Shown: one piece after another, positions 1 through 11,087 of the stretch
Numbering within the stretch: the first letter of the stretch is position 1
Layout of the letters: each line of letters starts with the position of its first letter
Origin: Pseudevernia furfuracea
Lineage: Eukaryota > Ascomycota > Lecanoromycetes > Lecanorales > Parmeliaceae
Length of the DNA: 64,000 bases
Assembly (NCBI GenBank): GCA_022315425.1
Contig: JAIUPT010000010.1
Span: 558,001 to 622,000, forward strand
Direction of reading: 5' to 3'
Translations under genes and position numbers: made by a program
Notes under the pieces: generated by a model
Databases searched by the model: none
Told to the model about the DNA's origin: nothing
Seen by the model: the letters and a program-made list of their open reading frames with translations, nothing else

Positions 1-1564
1 GTTCTTTCGGAACATTTCCTTCCAGAAACCTTAATTGTTAGACCGACAGTCTGGTGTGGTTGAGCTATTGGGTCAAAAAGGTGGACGCCAGGGCTTACAA
101 AGATGGCCTGACGAAGCAGTGTAGCGGATTGGACAAGGATGAAGAAAGGCGGCAGTCTCCAAGGTGGTCCTTCTGAAACTTGCTCTGACAGGATTACCGC
201 CTGGTGTGGATAAAGTCCCTTCTTACAGGCCAGAGTTGCGGCAGTGTTCTAAACCTGCTATCCGGACTGGATGGCACGGTGTTACATGAAGTCTGTAATT
301 TGCCGGATTTCAGAGTGTGCAGGCGGAATGTACTGAGCGTGACAGTAACGCTGCTAAATGTACATCTGCAGTTGTTTCTATATGAGTGCGGGAAGGATGA
401 GAAGGAAGACTACGAAGAGATATTTTCCGTATTTGCTGAAAGCTCTGTCTGAGTTGAATCCTGTGATGGCAACTAGGTCTTGATTGAAGCGATCCATGAT
501 GAGAAGTGAAAGCCCAGGCCACCTGATGCACGGTGGTTACCAAATCAAGTGTACTGCAGCTTGCCATGGGATCTGCAAATGATGTGATGAAAGAATGGAA
601 AAGGTGTGGAAGATTATAGATGAAAACGGATGGAACAAGCAACCTATCGTTTACCAGCGGCTTTCGCAAGACCTAGAATTACCGAGAGACGGTGCGCCTT
701 CAGCGAACAGAAAAGGCGTATGAGTCCGGATCAGACATGGCTGTGGTTGGCGGAAAAGTGTCTAATGCTCCAATCAGAAATCTTCATAGGCAGACAAGTC
801 GCAGCACATGGCATTCTTTGTCACCTGGGCTCGTCGGAGTTTGGGATGAGTTTTTTCTTGAGTGTAATCACTAGCATGCTGGATGGAAAACGGCTTTACA
901 TGCCATGCCTTCTGATGAATGGACAGTAATCGATGTTCATTGAACTGCACTTCAATCCTCTCAAACCACCTTTGACCAAACAGCTAATGATACATAATCT
1001 CTGCCCGGGCACCTCTAATACATCCCTGTTTGACCTTGCCTGCACATTTGCTATTTAGGTGATTTTTCGTGCGATGATGTCAAAATGTGGGTTCTCAGCT
1101 ATGACCTCTGCGCATATCGGCTATATCACCAAATTTCTATGGGGTCAAAGACGTCCCCCAGGAAATTCTGAGGTAGAATAATTCAAGCAATACACACATT
1201 ATTCTTGCCACATACCTGAAATCTTGACAGATGATTGTTTGTATAGTTATATGTCGCTGGGGCTTCGGTCTCCTTTGCTATAAAGTAGTTGAAAGGTGTG
1301 ACCAGAAGTCTTTGACAGCTAAGACCATATATAGCTTAGAGGCTTGATAAGATAGATCTTCTACAGCAACCTTTCTTCATAGATTCCATATCCTTGCTAC
1401 TCACCTAGATCTGACACCATTCCAGCCTGATATGTGGAACCTGTTGATGATTAGTGTGAGACGGCTCGATATCTTAAGGTATTCAGGGTCCTCGGTTTCG
1501 ACGCGCTCCCGACACTAATGAGAGAAAAGTAGAAGGTAGCTTACTAACTAAGGTAGGCGTATAA
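1..1564. other. Stretch without a convincing gene
   Basis: Short open frames occur on both strands (for example 204-452 and 630-929 on plus, 310-669 on minus). They overlap each other, have no recognisable domain and could not be joined by credible introns. A decayed gene cannot be excluded. From about 1000 to 1564 I see only non-coding sequence leading into the retrotransposon repeat. Confidence 0.4.
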
Positions 1565-2010
1565 TAGTGTCCTTAATTCGCACGTGACAAAGACTCAACT
1601 GGGCAACATGAGGCTATACAGAACTCGTAGATGTGATTGGGCCGTCCAACGCCAGGATTCTGAGCCAACAGAGGCCTGAGCAGGCGTGTTCTCGTACCCC
1701 AACGCTAGAAAAACTCCCATGCTTGTAGAAGCATAGACCTGAAGTGAAAAACGAAGCTATATACATGTAGAAACGCCGTGAATACATGTAAAAACAGGTG
1801 TGAGTGGGCGGGACGAAAGAATACTATTGCTCTGAAAGAGATCAATTCGAATAAAGAGTCAAACGCAGGTGAAATACAGCTACTTATGCTGCTCCCAAAT
1901 GAGACCTATCCCCTACAAAGGACACGTCTATCAAATTCAAAAATAGCATGCAATCAACATGCTATACGCGAGTGCGAGATTAAGACCCACTAACCCTCTG
2001 TCAAGCCGGG
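1565..2010 (-). repeat. A2-B2 terminal repeat of the Ngaro-type element
   Basis: This is a continuous copy of both repeat halves. The A half (2010-1813) matches 6446-6247 and the B half (about 1713-1565) matches 2165-2013. The same continuous A-B unit, more decayed, recurs on the plus strand at 62915-63343. The outer ends form a short imperfect inverted pair, TTAGTGGGTCTTAAT against TTAGTGTTCTTAATTCGC. Confidence 0.8.
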
Positions 2011-2012
2011 TC

Positions 2013-2165
2013 AATTAGTGTTCTTAATTCGCACGTGACAAAGACTCAACTGGGCAATATGAGACTATACAGAACTCGTAGATGTGATTGAGTCGTTCAA
2101 CGTCAGGATTCTGAGTCAACAGAGGCCTGAGTAGACGTGTTCTCGTATCTCAGCGCTAAAAAAAC
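2013..2165 (-). repeat. B1 repeat of the Ngaro-type element
   Basis: About 150 bp, near-identical to 1565-1713 apart from transitions of the C-to-T and G-to-A type. It sits directly after the decayed recombinase frame and abuts A2, as the split-direct-repeat plan requires. Confidence 0.8.
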
Positions 2166-5100
2166 TCTTAAACCTCAAGCAACGACCTCGAAGAGAACGA
2201 TCGTATCAGCGCTGAGGAACAGAGAACGCGATGACGACTAGTTATTCGATTCGTTCTCGAGAAATGAATCGATGACACGCTGTTGTCGACGCGACGCGGC
2301 GAGAATATAGACTGGGTGAGTCTTGATGTAAAGACGATAGAAGTTCGATTTCTATCTGTCTAACAGCTTGATTTCGTCTTCGCTTAGATCTGTTAATCTC
2401 GCAGTGATAGCTGTCCCTCGGCGAAAGAAATGATTAGAGTAATAATCTGAAAGATCGCTGAATCTTAATGTTAGACGTAGATTGTAAGTGATCGTTCTTT
2501 TAATAAAGCTCTCGTCGATCGCGAAGAGGGGCGAGAATAGCGATATCGATCACTTATTAAACAGATATCTTAATGCACGCACGACACATGTCTCGTCGTT
2601 CGTGTCTGATACGAACAGCGTGACGCCTTGTCTGAAGAGATTCGTCTTGAATACTAACAACGTCAATTCGAGATGATCTTCGTATAGTCTCACGTGACGA
2701 CGTGTTAAAAATCAATTGTCGAAGTTCTCGTCGCGAAGATCTTTCGATTCGTATATGAACTCGCTTATTCTGAGAAAGATTATAAAGACGAGATAGAATA
2801 CTATCTGCATCGTTATATTATGCTTAATAATCTTATAAAAGCATTTCAGAAGTCGTAAAAGAACATTCTTCGTAATTGAATATCTTTCTCGAATTTCGTC
2901 TTCGTCTCGTAGACGGCGAGTATCGTCTACGACTCTCTTTAGCTATACACTATGAAAGACTATCAAGTTCTCAAATCCCATATTCACATGAGCTGACCTA
3001 ACATCGATTAGATATGTCTTAATGAACTTCGTCTTAATCCGTCTGATACTTAAAGTCGCTATTCAGGTTCTCAACGAGAGAAAGATCGTCGAAAAGAAGG
3101 ATTAAATGCGATTCATCGCACAGTGAGTGTTATAGAACTTGATTGACGTCGAATAGATTCGACGAGTGTTTCGTGTCAACCCCCATCAGAGAAGACGAGC
3201 GAGGTCTCGCGACATCGAGATCTGATTGTATCATCATCGCGGTGAGTCTCGCCCTAGCGAGACGAAGTGATAGATCGATGTCTCGACAGGTGATTCAGCT
3301 GTGAATATTTGTCAGCAATTTTTCGATATCGAAAACGAGAAAGATTATTCGTCAGCTCGTTTGCCTTGATCGAAATTCATATAGAAATCAGAAGAATATC
3401 GTGACTGACTATCAGCATAGCTATCGTTCGAAGCGATATCATCGCAGATTCACGAATAAAGAACTTTCGAAGTTCATGAACGCAGTTCTCGTTGTCACAG
3501 TGAAGTATTAAGCGAGTATCTGATAGTCTATTCACTTATACGCGAATTATATGAAGTATAACTGTTATTTTCTTAAATTGAATATCTTTGCGAGTATATC
3601 GCGAGATTACGCGTGTGCTGAAGACGTTCTGAACGTGTGATAGAAGATTAGAGTGTTTCAGAATATAGCCTCCTATGTCAAGCTTCCTCGAGACATCAAT
3701 TCAAATATATTATAATCGTCGACTAACGACGTTACGCAGCAGTTTGAGATCATTTTAGTCTTTAAGAAAGATCTTTCATCATAACAGATCGACTTTCATA
3801 TCGATAAATAGTCGAATAATCGTTATCGATCTTCGAATGACGTCGAATAGTCTTCTCAAGAATGCTCTTTCGAAAATAACGATTTTCGCCGCAAAGAATA
3901 GAAATTCTATCGCTGACTCGAGCTCACGATACGAGATTGTCGCCCTTTTTAGAAGGTCTGTCATCGTCTTTCTCGTTCGATCGAGCTTGTTCGAAGAAAG
4001 TCTCGCCTGTATAAATATACTATCGAGTTCGATTCTTAGAAAATCGACTATGATATCAAGAATATTCTTCGTGTGATTGATCATGAGACTCAAATCGCTG
4101 CATAGCTCGTCGAACTGTCGATTATATGTCTCTATATCGACTCACGAGAGTAGAATCGCGAAGAAGTCGTTCAGATAATAAAGCATTACGAATCAATATA
4201 ACATCGCAATAAGCACTCAATTAACGTTCTTAACGAACAGATCGAATAGAAACGATAACGTTCGAAGCTCGAATAACAGATAACGTTCTAGTCAGTAGAA
4301 ATTGTCACAAAGAAAGTCTAACAATCATTAATCTAAAGAGATTATCGAGATATGTCGAAATGTATTCTTAAGATCTCGTTTGATTAGTCGAGCTTCTCGA
4401 CCCTGCTGTAACAGTGCGTTCACTATCTTATCGAATGTCGTATATTTCAGTGCACCCCACGCTTGAAATATGTCGTCGTTGACTGAATAGTTATATGAGA
4501 AGAATAAATCGTGAATACGTCTTTAATCGTCGTTATGTTTCGATACGAGTCTCAGAGAGAAGCAAACGAATTGGGGTTCGAAATTCATATCTATCATGAT
4601 CAATCGATTCTACTGAAGCTGTTTCTGAAGATTCGTCGTTAGTATATCAGATGCGCTGAGGGCTGAAAAATAATTCTTGTTTCTATGATTGAGAGATGGA
4701 CCTCGATATTCAATTTTGACCCTCTTTCGAAGAATACTCACTAGCGTCTTAACATAAGTGATATTCGAGTGATTCTTCAATCAGGCCTCTTATCGTTCTA
4801 TTTTCAACGGGCCTTGCTGAGGCAAATTAGAATCGAACGCCTCGAATAAAGTGTAAGGGAATCTCTCGAATACGAAGATCAGCGACGACGGGACTGAATA
4901 GCTCGTTGCGAGTCAATCGAATAATTTAGTGACTCGTTGTCTCAGCGAAATCGAATTGACATTGAAGGTCTGAGACTTGATACATGTCATGACAGCGTGA
5001 TTCTGCTGACAATTAAAGCAAATATGTGCGTATCTGTATTGCTCGTAATTGCATTTGTCGACGTTAAAGTTGTTATAGATTATTGTGCTCTCTGAAGAGA

Positions 5101-5479
5101 AGAACTTGATAATCTAATTACTCGAATATTATTTAATATCGTTGATCGCAGAGACTGTCTTTCGAATAAGAAAGTTAAAACAACGTATATTCTCGATAAA
5201 TCATAACAGAGAGATGTTTTATTCGTTAAGTATACGCGCGAACATAAAAGAGTAGTAATACTGCTTAATGAAGTCGAAGCGATAATAAACTAAAAAGTTC
5301 GATAGACGAATACGATAGTCAATAAGAGTCTCATAAAGTTTTAAGACTATATGAGAACGTGCTACGAAGAAACAAACGATTTAACAATACACGTCAAAGC
5401 AGCGAAGAAGTTGATTGAGATCGAAGATCTTTTAAGTATTCTTATTCTTCTTATTCTTATCGTTCTTGATACTTCACGT

Positions 5480-6151
5480 TTAATCGATATAATCGTAAGC
5501 TAACTTGATTAGATTCTTGAACTTGAAGATTTCATAGAAGATTTGTTTGAAGTATTTGATATCAACGACTCGAAAACGCTCATAAAGTTTAAGAAAGAAT
5601 TTATTATCTTCTTTATGCAAAAAAGAGACTCTTGACTCGTCCCCTATCTTCGAATCTAACGAGAAGAACCTCGAGAATTCTGAGAATAAATCGTATCGAC
5701 GATAATGAGACTTGAATCGATGACGAGATCCATGATGAGATTTGAATCGGTGGTGAGATCGACGATGAGACTTGGAACGATGAGACGCGTGATGGGATTT
5801 GGATCGCGGCGTATTAGTCTCATAATCCTTGATCAAGGCTGCGATTTGCTGATTCAGCGAAGTACGATGTGACGACGGGGGGGCTTCTTCGACGACGGAT
5901 GGACTAACTGTCCCGATCGAGGCCTCAGAGGCCGACGCCTCTGGAGTAACATCACGTGATGGGGTTTCTGAAACGACTGGGCGACGGGCAGAACGTTTTT
6001 TCGTAACACTCTGAGGTTTTGATGTCACTGAGACAGTGATCTTCTTGGTCGATGTCTTTGATGTGACCTTCTTTGAGAAAGACGTCTTCTGGAACGTCTT
6101 TTGAGCGGGATTAATCGCCCTAGAACGAGTTATCATAGCTGCGGGAGCCAT
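5480..6151 (-). CDS. gag-like ORF1 of the Ngaro-type element
   Basis: An open frame of 223 codons opening with ATG just inside the A1 repeat. The N-terminal half is basic and Ser/Thr-rich. Residues about 117-155 are a His/Ser/Lys/Arg repeat tract (SKSHH, FKSHH, RSHHR units), and the C-terminal third is a hydrophobic and charged segment rich in Phe and Lys. No zinc knuckle lies inside the open frame. A Cys/His pattern occurs downstream in the decayed frame near 5010-4960. Its position, first in the element and before RT, supports a nucleocapsid-like role. The 3' end is probably truncated by RIP stops, so this is a fragment of the original product. I see no cellular function for it. Confidence 0.55.
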   Translation of the reverse strand: MAPAAMITRSRAINPAQKTFQKTSFSKKVTSKTSTKKITVSVTSKPQSVTKKRSARRPVVSETPSRDVTPEASASEASIGTVSPSVVEEAPPSSHRTSLNQQIAALIKDYETNTPRSKSHHASHRSKSHRRSHHRFKSHHGSRHRFKSHYRRYDLFSEFSRFFSLDSKIGDESRVSFLHKEDNKFFLKLYERFRVVDIKYFKQIFYEIFKFKNLIKLAYDYID

Positions 6152-6246
6152 TGAACGATAAGATACGATGTGAATGATCTAATAATAGAAGAATATGCTA
6201 ATAAGAGTAGAATACGAGATCAGGTAACAGCGTGTTGCTTGCGTGT

Positions 6247-6446
6247 CTACGAAAGAATACTATTGCTCTGAAAGAGATCAATTCGAATAAAGAGCCAAAC
6301 GCAGGTGAAATGCAGCTACTTATGCTATTCCCAAATGAGACCTGTCCCCTGCAAAGGACACGTCTATCAAATCCAAAAATAGCATGCAACCAACATGCTA
6401 TACGCGAGTGCGAGATTAAGGCCCACTAACCCCCTGTCAAGTAGGG
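6247..6446 (-). repeat. A1 repeat of the Ngaro-type element
   Basis: About 200 bp matching 1813-2010. It marks the 5' end of the element and carries the leader ahead of ORF1. It contains the palindromic motif GCATGCAACCAACATGC-like around 6391-6407. Confidence 0.8.
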
Positions 6447-6770
6447 CATAATAAACGAATACAAATAGTAGCGATTGTTTTTTGTCACAGCCTTTAGGCA
6501 GCTATTTTAGAAGGAAACTTTTGAATCGTATAACGATAGCTGGACAGTATCACTACGATAGGTACAAGGGTTCTCGTCAGGGTCGCTAAGATAGTGAATA
6601 AGAATCTCTATTGTATTCTTCAACGATCTATGTATCTTGATATAAAGGTCACTGAATATAGCCTAATCAAGAAACGGAGGAAACTTCAGCTTTTGCTAGT
6701 ACTGCACCTTCATTAAATCTTTTTTCTCAATGAGGAAAGCCTCTTTATATATAAGTTAGCATATAGAATT
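6447..6770. other. Intergenic stretch, nothing recognised
   Basis: AT-rich sequence between the retrotransposon A1 repeat and the NACHT-ankyrin relic. No coding signal, repeat or RNA gene was recognised. Confidence 0.4.
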
Positions 6771-6776
6771 ATTGTT

Positions 6777-7240
6777 CTAGCTCCGACGAGGTTCAAAACA
6801 GCCTTGATAGATACATTCCCTGGGTTGGTGAGGTACACACCTGTCGTGAATAACTCGGACTCGATTGTAACTATTAAGCTTCTTCAAGTGACTATCGAGC
6901 ACCTGCAACGCGCGTAGCCTCTCGACTACAGCCAGGTGACCACCTCCAGCCGCTACTTGAAGCGCAGTTGTACCAAATTGATAGTCCGAGCGATGGTAGA
7001 TTTGCCTGTACCGGCCATGCCATTCAACCAAAATATAGTCTTTCGTATGGGTCGGCGCTCCACTTCATGATCTGGCGAAGAATATCAACACGGGTGTCTG
7101 CAAGGCTGCAAGGCTCATTTTGCCGCTCATGTGAATCAAAATTGGCCCCGTACGCATATGAAAGCTTGCACAAATGCTGATCTTGCTTCGCTGGATCCAG
7201 CTGCCATCCAAATCAAGCATCAAAGAGCTGTTGGGATCAG
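6777..7240 (-). pseudogene. NACHT-ankyrin (fungal NLR-like) gene relic
   Basis: On the minus strand, 7195-7050 reads AYGANFDSHE then DTRVDILRQIMKWSADPYER, the typical linker ahead of a fungal NACHT domain. It is followed by LNGMAGTGKSTIARTI, a Walker A loop, at about 7045-6995. The two parts are in different frames, so at least one base has been lost in the T run near 7043. Straight after the P-loop the sequence jumps, in another frame, to GTTALQVAAGGGHLAVVER, an ankyrin repeat (about 6985-6925). The rest of the NACHT domain is therefore deleted. The intact family acts in fungal innate immunity and heterokaryon incompatibility as STAND receptors. This copy cannot make a receptor. Confidence 0.75.
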
Positions 7241-7558
7241 CTTAATCTAGATGTTTGAGTTAGAGATATTTTACGTCTCATCTGTTTTTAGAGCAGTAGT
7301 GAATGTTGATACTCTTCTGCCTATGAGTCGCGTTTCATAATTAAGTTGAGGGTCTCTAACTTTGCTTTAAGAAATGGCAAGCCATCAACAACATCATACA
7401 CCTCACCGACTTCAGATAAAGAATTGGCCGTCATGGCTTTCACTAACAGATAACTATCGAAGCCACCCCCCGCAACCATCCCACGAGGGACTGCGGCTAA
7501 AAACGCGACGTCGGTGAATGGCAGCAAGTATGATATAGGTATCATAGCTATGGTGTTC

Positions 7559-8600
7559 TCAGAGAACGAGAAGTCCGAACGATAATGCGAGTAAAACAAT
7601 GAATCCCTATGGGTTCAGGTGAATCAGCGTCAAAGATACAGAAGAAGACAGCAAAGGATTCCAGGTCACCAACATGTATATGTATGTACTTACATTTGCA
7701 ACCATTGACCAAGTCCCCTCAGCGGCGCTTTTCTGAGAAGATGCAACCGGCTGAATGGTGGTTGTAGTCTGACCCGTGTTTGAAGAGTGACCCGTGGTTG
7801 AAGTCGGAGCAGACGTTATTGTAGACGACGTGGATGTCATAGCAGTTGCTCCAGTCGCTTGGGACGGTGTAATCGTCGTACCAGCTTTCGCGGTTGCTTG
7901 AGACGATAATGACGTACTACCAGGAATTCCGGTTGTAGGAAACGACGAGGGTGTCGCACCGGCTTTCCCAGTTATGAGAGACGATGCGGCAACACTGACA
8001 TTATTGAGCGGTAGGAGGCTGGATATGAAGGATGCTACGCTCGAGGGGAACGGTGAATCCGATACATAGGTTGAAGTTGGATTGCCATTCCCGTCGTCAC
8101 CGTAAACGAAACAAGCCTTTGCAGGCGTTGCTTTTGCGGGTGTGGTCCCTTCCTTTGGAGTGCAACTGGTCAACATTTAAATCGCACAGAGACTCCAATC
8201 AAGCATGTAAGAAAAAGGCAGACGGGTATGGCCATTGTTACGCACACGAGGGAAGGAATAATGGCCGGCTTACAACACTGCAATACGCCAGCACATCGCC
8301 TGCAGCGAGCTGAATTAAAGGATCAGAGTCAGGACCAGCACAATTTACGCCCGCGGCGTCACAGCATTGCAGACATATCTCCGCGTTACATAGACAGCCG
8401 CTTTGACAGATGCATTCCACGTAGGCATTGATGTTGGCGTCTAAGTTGTAACTCGTGCCGGGAACGCATTGATTTTCACAGGCTTGAGCTGCGGTGCAAG
8501 CGTTCGCGCAAGTCTGATTCTGCGTCAGTCCTTGCGCTGAAGTGGAGGCTGAGAGGATGGATAACAAGAGGAGGAGTATGGAGGTATTGGTGAAATGCAT
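7559..8600 (-). CDS. Secreted Cys-rich, Ser/Thr-rich GPI-anchored protein
   Basis: Three exons are inferred: 8600-8287, 8165-7694 and 7606-7559 (834 nt, 277 residues). Exon 1 opens with a signal peptide (MHFTNTSILLLLLSILSAS) followed by a Cys-rich domain of about 60 residues (CANAC, ACENQC, CICQSGCLC, CLQCC). Exon 2 is a long Ser/Thr/Ala-rich stalk typical of heavily O-glycosylated wall proteins. Exon 3, after a clear GTAAGT donor, encodes the hydrophobic tail GFIVLLALSFGLLVL, a GPI-attachment signal. Phases agree across both introns; the first donor (GTATTG) is the least certain. The domain is not a canonical CFEM. A surface role as adhesin, wall protein or effector is inference. A second gene of the same architecture lies 1.8 kb away at 10358-11087. 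Confidence 0.7.
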
Positions 8601-10357
8601 GACTGGAAGTTTCAGGAGTACTTAGATAGAAGACAAGGTTAGGTAGAAGTAACATAAACACTGAGAGGAACGGATAGTCCTTATGTACTTCACAGCAGCT
8701 AAACATAGATATGGGGGCCCGAGATAAATTCTGTCGGCGCATATCTCACCACCCTCTTGAGATTTGGCCCCCATCACACTGCAACCACTCGGTTCCTGAA
8801 ACACCTCATCTTCCTATTCTGCATACCACGGTACCTCAGGCAGCTGAAAATCAGTAAGGCGTAATTCTATTCTTCCAAAATAATATGTCTAAATAAATCC
8901 TGCATATTCTTGTGCAATCGATATTACAAATGCCCTGGACTCGATAAAAAAATCGGCGTTATCTTGGTGCTCGGAAAGAAGCCTCTATAACATAATTTGA
9001 AACTGCCGGTTAAATTTGCGCAGAGTCGAAGGGCAAATGAAATTGAACTCGACCACATGAGTGCAACCCTTACTAAGGTATTTCGTGGTGGAGGGAAGCT
9101 GGCGGACGGCTACCGCAGATGCCCCTGCAACAGAAGGATCTACTCCCCGCTCGATCGGTCCATTTTAGGCTAATATCACTGATTGCCAATTAGTTCGAAA
9201 AATCCTGGCCCCGACGCTTTACGCAGCAGACACCTCATCACACTCTGTTAAAGTATACAACTCTAATATGGTTGAAGTCTGACTTGTTCAAGTGGGTATC
9301 TTAATCGGTAAAGAGGGAGACGCTTCGAAGCGATATGATTGAGTCGTACAAGTCCCAGCACACGCTCAGCGCAAGATGAATCATTATCTAATCTCCGCGA
9401 GAAACAATATTTGTAGCTATTAAAACCACGTCTACGTTGCCTCAAGTATTTATATATACTCTATTAGTCTTATCTAATCAAGCATTATTTATGTATATCT
9501 ACCTATTGGAACGACGACTAGCCTTATAGTTAAAAGAAGAAAGTATCATTTTTAGATGTACAGAGAGCCGATATCTAGACTTAATAAAAAGGGTTCCCGA
9601 AAATCCAAGAACGGGGACACTGCGTTTTTGAATATATATAGAATGTCTGAAAGAAACTATTCTTTCTCCAATATGAAAGGGGGAAGTACTCTGAAGGTCC
9701 AACGTTGTTTGCATTCTCTAGACGCCCAAATAATATCCCTAGTATGTGTATTATCGTCTTTATTCGTTCTCGAAATCGATTTACTGAGCAGACGACTTGG
9801 AGCTTGAGCCGTTCAGCCAAAGAAAAACCCAAGGCCCCGGGCTGTCTGCGCTTGACAACCAGATCACCCCTATGGGGCTATATACTCTTTTGCTCACACA
9901 GACTTTTCACAAAGTGCCTCTGCACCCGCGTTCAACTCTTACTATGAAGATAAGAAATCCCGTATCCCTTTCTCGAAGGCCTTAAAAATTGGGAACGAAT
10001 TCGAGCAGGACGTTGGGAGCGCAGAACTGCGAGTATGCCTGCGCTAGGGTCAGGGAACGGCAGGCTCGAAGGCGTAAAATGCGCGGGATCTACTCGTTGG
10101 GGTGTTTTAGTCCGGCGGGATGGCGCAATGAAGAGGAAGGGGCGGGAATGCGACTTCATGTCATAAACGGGAAAAATCATAGATCTTGATGTTGTCTGAT
10201 TAAATTTGCTACTACGTCTATTATTGTGATGATACAAGAATTGTGTACCATGCGTGCGCCTCAAACGCTGACCGGACCCGATTCCGACTCTTTGCTCGGC
10301 TCCGCGGGGTGGATAGTGTACTTGATTGCCTAGAGTAGAGCTGCGGTGGAACCGTCC
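8601..10357. other. Long intergenic region between two GPI-protein genes
   Basis: Both flanking genes are on the minus strand, so the left part (8601 to about 9100) should hold the promoter of the 7559-8600 gene. Short frames overlap on both strands at 9260-9985 without any domain or codon signal. No RNA gene was recognised. Confidence 0.4.
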
Positions 10358-11087
10358 CTAGAGCCCAAAATATGAGACGGCTGCCATCACAAAGGCGATT
10401 GTGATGACACTAATATATATGTTTCTACCCGTGGCAGCCCAGTTGGCATGCGTTGAGGAGGTGGTAGAGGTGCTTCTGGGGGATGAGGACGTTCTGGAGG
10501 CAGGGACGGTTGATGTGGAGGATGATGACGTGGTCAGAGTAGTGGAGAATGATGATGTACTAGCGCCAGTCGTAGTGTTTATTTGATATAGTAGTGTCGA
10601 GTTGCTTGATGTAGTTTGATTTGAAGAGGATGTAGTATTTGTAGTAGACATTAGCGGATTCTGTGCATTGCACTCCGATTGAAAGAATCGATATGCCTCT
10701 AAAGAACAAAACAGTCAGCTTCAATCACAGCAGGGAAAGATTTAGGCCTTCAAAAGTGTTAGGGGAATGACAAGGGGAAGGGCATACCATCCCTGTCTGC
10801 CTCAGAGCAGCTCTTCCATGTCTCGTTGAGCTGCGAGGTAAAATTTGTATCGTTGCACCAGCAGCAAATATCATACTGGCATGTCTGCAGCAGACCGCTG
10901 ACACTACCTGCGTCGAGGGCAGCATTAAGCTGTGCAGACGGAGTGATCAACATCGAGCCCGTTCATGAGAGTGAACGGGAGGACATACAGGACAAGAAGG
11001 AAGACCATGAGCATCGATCGTGGAGCAAGTCTGATGAGAAGCGGCGACAAAAAACAAACCTGTAATGATCAAAATGGGGGTGTGCAT
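10358..11087 (-). CDS. CFEM-like GPI-anchored cell-surface protein
   Basis: Three exons are inferred: 11087-10989, 10929-10788 and 10698-10358 (582 nt, 193 residues). Both introns begin GTATG; the second has a CTGAC branch site and TTTAG acceptor. An N-terminal signal segment (MHTPILIITGLFFVA) is followed by eight cysteines in CFEM-like order: C21, GLPSC32, then LLQTC, DICCWC, WKSC and FFQSEC. Next comes a Ser/Thr-rich stalk beginning STTNTTSSS and a hydrophobic C-terminal tail (ISVITIAFVMAAVSYFGL), consistent with GPI anchoring. CFEM proteins sit on fungal membranes and walls and include haem-binding and host-interaction proteins. The usual haem-liganding Asp was not confirmed here. Assignment rests on Cys spacing and architecture, so a non-CFEM Cys-rich protein remains possible. 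Confidence 0.7.

Larger units (their letters stand above)
1565..6446 (-). mobile_element. Ngaro/DIRS-type tyrosine-recombinase retrotransposon, RIP-decayed
   Basis: Read on the minus strand the order is A1 (6446-6247), a gag-like frame (6151-5480), a decayed RT/RNase H, a decayed tyrosine recombinase, B1 (2165-2013), A2 (2010-1813), B2 (about 1713-1565). The A1-body-B1-A2-B2 plan is the split-direct-repeat layout known for Ngaro-like elements of the DIRS order. The RT stretch near 4600-4350 conceptually reads with the DIRS-type RT sequence WGALKYTTFDKIVNALLQQG. Near 4130-3780 there is a YLNDFFAILL-like catalytic box followed by RNase H-like sequence. Near 2420-2240 the recombinase C-terminus reads FFRRGTAITARLTDLSEDE and then RLYIKTHPVYI, matching the family's HxFR...Y region. 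TAG, TAA and TGA stops throughout, with strong AT bias, indicate RIP, so the copy is dead. A gypsy or Copia identity is ruled out by the absence of ordinary LTRs and integrase. Confidence 0.82.

Noticed and set aside
310..929. Overlapping frames on both strands that might form a gene
   Set aside because: No domain, no credible splice sites and no shared reading direction; at best a very old relic.
1778..1993. 71-codon plus-strand frame, near-duplicated at 6232-6429
   Set aside because: Both lie inside the A repeat halves of the retrotransposon; the similarity is repeat identity, not a gene family.
3779..4093. 104-codon minus-strand frame
   Set aside because: It is a piece of the decayed RNase H-like region of the Ngaro-type element, not an independent gene.
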